A DNA stretch of 64,000 nucleotides. Source: Pseudorhodoferax sp. Leaf265 (lineage in GTDB: Bacteria; Pseudomonadota; Gammaproteobacteria; Burkholderiales; Burkholderiaceae_C). The notes beneath the pieces are model-generated. The model did not search any database. It worked only from the letters and a program-made list of their open reading frames with translations, and was not told the DNA's origin. Numbering within the stretch: the stretch's first letter is position 1; each line of letters starts with the position of its first letter. A program made the position numbers and the translations under genes. Positions 62,195 through 64,000 of this stretch are shown piece after piece. The stretch spans positions 436,712 through 500,711 of the forward strand of contig NZ_LMMT01000012.1 in the NCBI RefSeq assembly GCF_001422365.1, in the 5' to 3' direction.

Positions 62195-62668
62195 CTACAG
62201 CGGCAGGGCGGTGGTGGCCTTGACGCGGTCCAGCACGAAGCTGGTCTTGCAGTCCTGCACGCTGGGGTGCTTGAGCAGCGTGCCCATCACGAAGCTGCGG
62301 TAGTGCGCCATGTCGCGCACCACCACGCGCAGCAGGTAGTCCATGTCGCCCGTCAGGGCCTCGCATTCCACGACCTCGGGCCAGGTGACGACGCTGGCGC
62401 GGAACAGGTCCATGGGGTTGCGCTTGTGTGTCTCGGCCAGCTTCTCCAGCCGCACGTTGAGGTAGGCCGTCAGCGCCAGACCCACGGATTCGGGCTTGAC
62501 GAGCGCCACGTAGCGGTCGATCACACCGCTGTCTTCCAGCCGCTTGACGCGCCGCAGCACGGCGCTGGCCGACAGGCCCACCTGCTCGGCGATCTGCTCG
62601 TAGGTGGCGCGGCCATCGGTTTGCAGCGCGTTCAGGATCTGGCGATCCAGCTTGTCCAGCGTTTCCAA
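62195..62668 (-). CDS. Lrp/AsnC-family transcriptional regulator
   Basis: A 157-residue regulator. The start is a TTG at 62668 with AGGAG five bases upstream; the frame continues upstream but without a better start. The AsnC-type helix-turn-helix is LDKLDRQILNALQTDGRATY-EQIAEQVGLSASAVLRRVKRL, followed by the ligand-binding RAM domain (VTWPEVVECEALTGDMDYLL). Such proteins respond to amino acids. No obvious amino-acid gene is next to it; an alpha/beta hydrolase gene precedes it on the same strand. Confidence 0.9.
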   Translation of the reverse strand: METLDKLDRQILNALQTDGRATYEQIAEQVGLSASAVLRRVKRLEDSGVIDRYVALVKPESVGLALTAYLNVRLEKLAETHKRNPMDLFRASVVTWPEVVECEALTGDMDYLLRVVVRDMAHYRSFVMGTLLKHPSVQDCKTSFVLDRVKATTALPL

Positions 62669-62717
62669 GGCCGCTCCTGCTTCGAAGGAAATGGGGAGGG
62701 GGATTCTGCCGCTGGAT

Positions 62718-63608
62718 TCAGGCGGCGCGCACGAGCTGCAGGCTGTCGTGCAGCACCAGTTCCTGGAAGGCCAGCGCCACGTGGGGATGGCCCGGCACGA
62801 AACGGTTGTCGGCGCCGGTCCGCGCGGCCGTGGACACCGGGAACACCACGTTGTCGCAGTTGGAATACCAGCAAGTGAAGGGCACGGGTGGGGTCTGGAG
62901 CTCGTCGCGTGCGAGCCGGACCAGCCAGCGGCTGTTCCGCTCCATCTGGCGGGCGTTCTCGCCATGGCCCAGCTGCGCCATCCAGGTGCCGCTGTGCGGG
63001 CTGGCGATCGTGACCACGCGCGCCACGCGGGCCGCAGCCCCTGGCGTGCGCAGCCAGGCGCGCGCCGCCAGGCCGCCCATGCTGTGGCACACCAGCACCG
63101 GCGCCTGGCCGGTTGCCGCCATGAGCCTGGCCACCGCGGCATCGATGGCCGGCACGTAGGCATCGATCGATCCGGTCACGGGCTCCAGGCTCACGGCGAC
63201 GTGGGGCAGGCCCAGCGCGCGGGCGCGCCGCATCCAGGGCGCCCAGAAACCACGGTTGCAGAACAGGCCGTGCACGAACACCACGCCGCGCTCCCGCGTG
63301 CCTGGCGGCAAGTGGTCGGGCTCGGCATGTTCGCGGAACGGTTGGCGCCAGAAGAACACCTGCACGCCGCTGCGCCATTCGGCCCACCAGGCTGCCAGCA
63401 GTTGCGCCGGCGTCGGCCGTGGCGCGGGGTCGTTGTGCTGGCGGGCCAGCAGCGCGAACTCGCAGGCCAGCAGGGCGCCGTAGCCGAGCGCTGGCAATGC
63501 CAGGCCGGCCATGGCCAGCAGCGGCGACGAGGACCACCAGCCCAGCAGCCAGGCCAGGGCCAGCGAGGCGAGAAGCAGGCAGAGCAGTCGTTGCAGGCGT
63601 GCGAGCAT
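62718..63608 (-). CDS. Membrane-anchored alpha/beta hydrolase (lipase-like)
   Basis: A 296-residue protein. The start at 63608 (MLARLQRLLCLLLASLALAW) gives two N-terminal hydrophobic segments (about 5-60), then an alpha/beta-hydrolase domain: oxyanion-region FVHGLFCNRGFWAPW, nucleophile elbow VCHSMGGLAARAWL with the catalytic Ser, and VTIASPHSGTWMAQLGHG as in triacylglycerol lipases. A C-terminal His (VPGHPHVALAFQE) could complete the triad. It probably cleaves lipid or ester substrates at the inner membrane. It is divergent from fadD, which would fit fatty-acid use. Confidence 0.82.
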   Translation of the reverse strand: MLARLQRLLCLLLASLALAWLLGWWSSSPLLAMAGLALPALGYGALLACEFALLARQHNDPAPRPTPAQLLAAWWAEWRSGVQVFFWRQPFREHAEPDHLPPGTRERGVVFVHGLFCNRGFWAPWMRRARALGLPHVAVSLEPVTGSIDAYVPAIDAAVARLMAATGQAPVLVCHSMGGLAARAWLRTPGAAARVARVVTIASPHSGTWMAQLGHGENARQMERNSRWLVRLARDELQTPPVPFTCWYSNCDNVVFPVSTAARTGADNRFVPGHPHVALAFQELVLHDSLQLVRAA

Positions 63609-63709
63609 GGGCGCGGTGCAGTGGGGCAGCTTGCATTGTCGCCCTAGGGCAAGCCCCGCTGGCGGTGGCGCAGGTGCTGAGCACAATGCCGCCGCACAAG
63701 GAGATGCAG

Positions 63710-64000
63710 ATGGCAAAGCCCTGGTTGGACAGCTACCCCCCGAATGTGCCGCACGACGTGGATGTGGCGCGCTACCGCTCGCTCGCCCAGTTGCTGGAAG
63801 AGTCGTTCAAGAAGAATGCGGCGCAGCCGTTCTCGGTGTGCATGGACTGCTGGATGTCTTACCGTGAGCTCGACGAGGCCTCGGCCGCCGTCGGTGCCTG
63901 GCTGCAGGGCTTGGGCTTGGAGGAGGGCGCACGGGTGGCCATCATGCTGCCCAACATCCCGCAGTTCGCGGTGACCATGGCCGGCGTGCTGCGCGCGGGC
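63710..64000 (+). CDS. fadD: Long-chain acyl-CoA ligase (FadD-type), N-terminal part
   Basis: The first 97 codons of a gene that runs off the window: MAKPWLDSYPPNVPHDVDVA, then SLAQLLEESFKKNAAQPFSV, MSYRELDEASAAVGAWLQGL and VAIMLPNIPQFAVTMAGVLR. This is typical of FadD, which activates fatty acids with ATP and CoA for beta-oxidation. The start at 63710 has AAGGAG six bases upstream; an ATG at 63704 is too close to it. A CACAAT at 63681-63686 may be the -10. The AMP-binding motif lies beyond the window. Confidence 0.88.
   Translation, partial: MAKPWLDSYPPNVPHDVDVARYRSLAQLLEESFKKNAAQPFSVCMDCWMSYRELDEASAAVGAWLQGLGLEEGARVAIMLPNIPQFAVTMAGVLRAG

Overview
This window is a GC-rich, densely coded bacterial chromosome segment with no tRNA, rRNA, CRISPR array or insertion sequence that I could find. 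Gene content and order point to a betaproteobacterium of the order Burkholderiales, most likely the family Comamonadaceae. The clues are the tlpA-accB-accC-prmA run, the ccsA/PP0621-family/pilS/pilR/ampD/nrdA/nrdB/histone H1-like run, Bug-family (TctC) uptake, and the corC-lnt-glyQ-glyS-gmhB-plsC-ygjP run. I cannot name the genus from sequence alone.

Layout. 1-2.6 kb: the end of a LysR regulator, a FAS1/HTD2-type dehydratase and a divergent exported cyclase-family protein. 2.7-8.8 kb: a diguanylate cyclase, rodA, tldD and the DAHP synthase aroG. aroG is preceded by a textbook attenuator: a 24-residue leader peptide with a run of seven aromatic residues in eight codons, then mutually exclusive antiterminator and terminator hairpins. 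8.8-16.5 kb: the peptidoglycan-recycling ligase mpl, then tlpA, accB, accC, prmA, a zinc-ribbon membrane protein and a PfkB kinase. The 5' end of accC is partly duplicated, and its start codon lies in the loop of a 17-bp perfect inverted repeat. 16.5-28.3 kb: a lysine/alanine/proline-repeat histone-like protein, class Ia ribonucleotide reductase (nrdA, nrdB) with two NrdR-box-like sites 31 bp apart, then ampD-pilR-pilS-PP0621-ccsA, all on the minus strand, and ffh.

28.3-34.2 kb is more accessory: a PEP-CTERM protein, a Tat-exported metallophosphoesterase with a LamG-like domain, a methyltransferase, a LysR regulator and a nucleoside-permease-family lipoprotein. 34.3-41.5 kb carries the glucan glucosyltransferase gene mdoH/opgH and, upstream on the same strand, miaB-glrK-qseG-glrR. 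Between glrR and mdoH lie a near-consensus sigma-54 promoter and an exact TGTC-N10-GACA site, the motif reported for enterobacterial GlrR. This suggests a local circuit in which the GlrK/GlrR envelope-sensing system drives osmoregulated periplasmic glucan synthesis. I rank it as the most interesting hypothesis in the window.

41.5-52.3 kb: a LysR-controlled tctCBA transporter operon continuing into a signal-less NMT1-like protein and a UraD/transthyretin-like fusion whose transthyretin domain lacks the HIU-hydrolase catalytic motifs. A second LysR gene overlaps a FUSC-family efflux gene and diverges from an MFS efflux gene. 52.3-60.8 kb: a long minus-strand envelope and translation operon (corC, lnt, glyQ, glyS, gmhB, plsC, ygjP). 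60.8-64 kb: a GNAT acetyltransferase, a small unknown protein, an Lrp/AsnC regulator, an alpha/beta hydrolase and the start of a fadD-type acyl-CoA ligase gene.

A recurring promoter layout is visible. Several genes have a -10-like hexamer ending exactly 6 nt before the start codon, which predicts leaderless mRNAs. Start codons inside operons often overlap the previous stop (ATGA, GTGA, TTGA). All function calls are from sequence reading; no database search was run.
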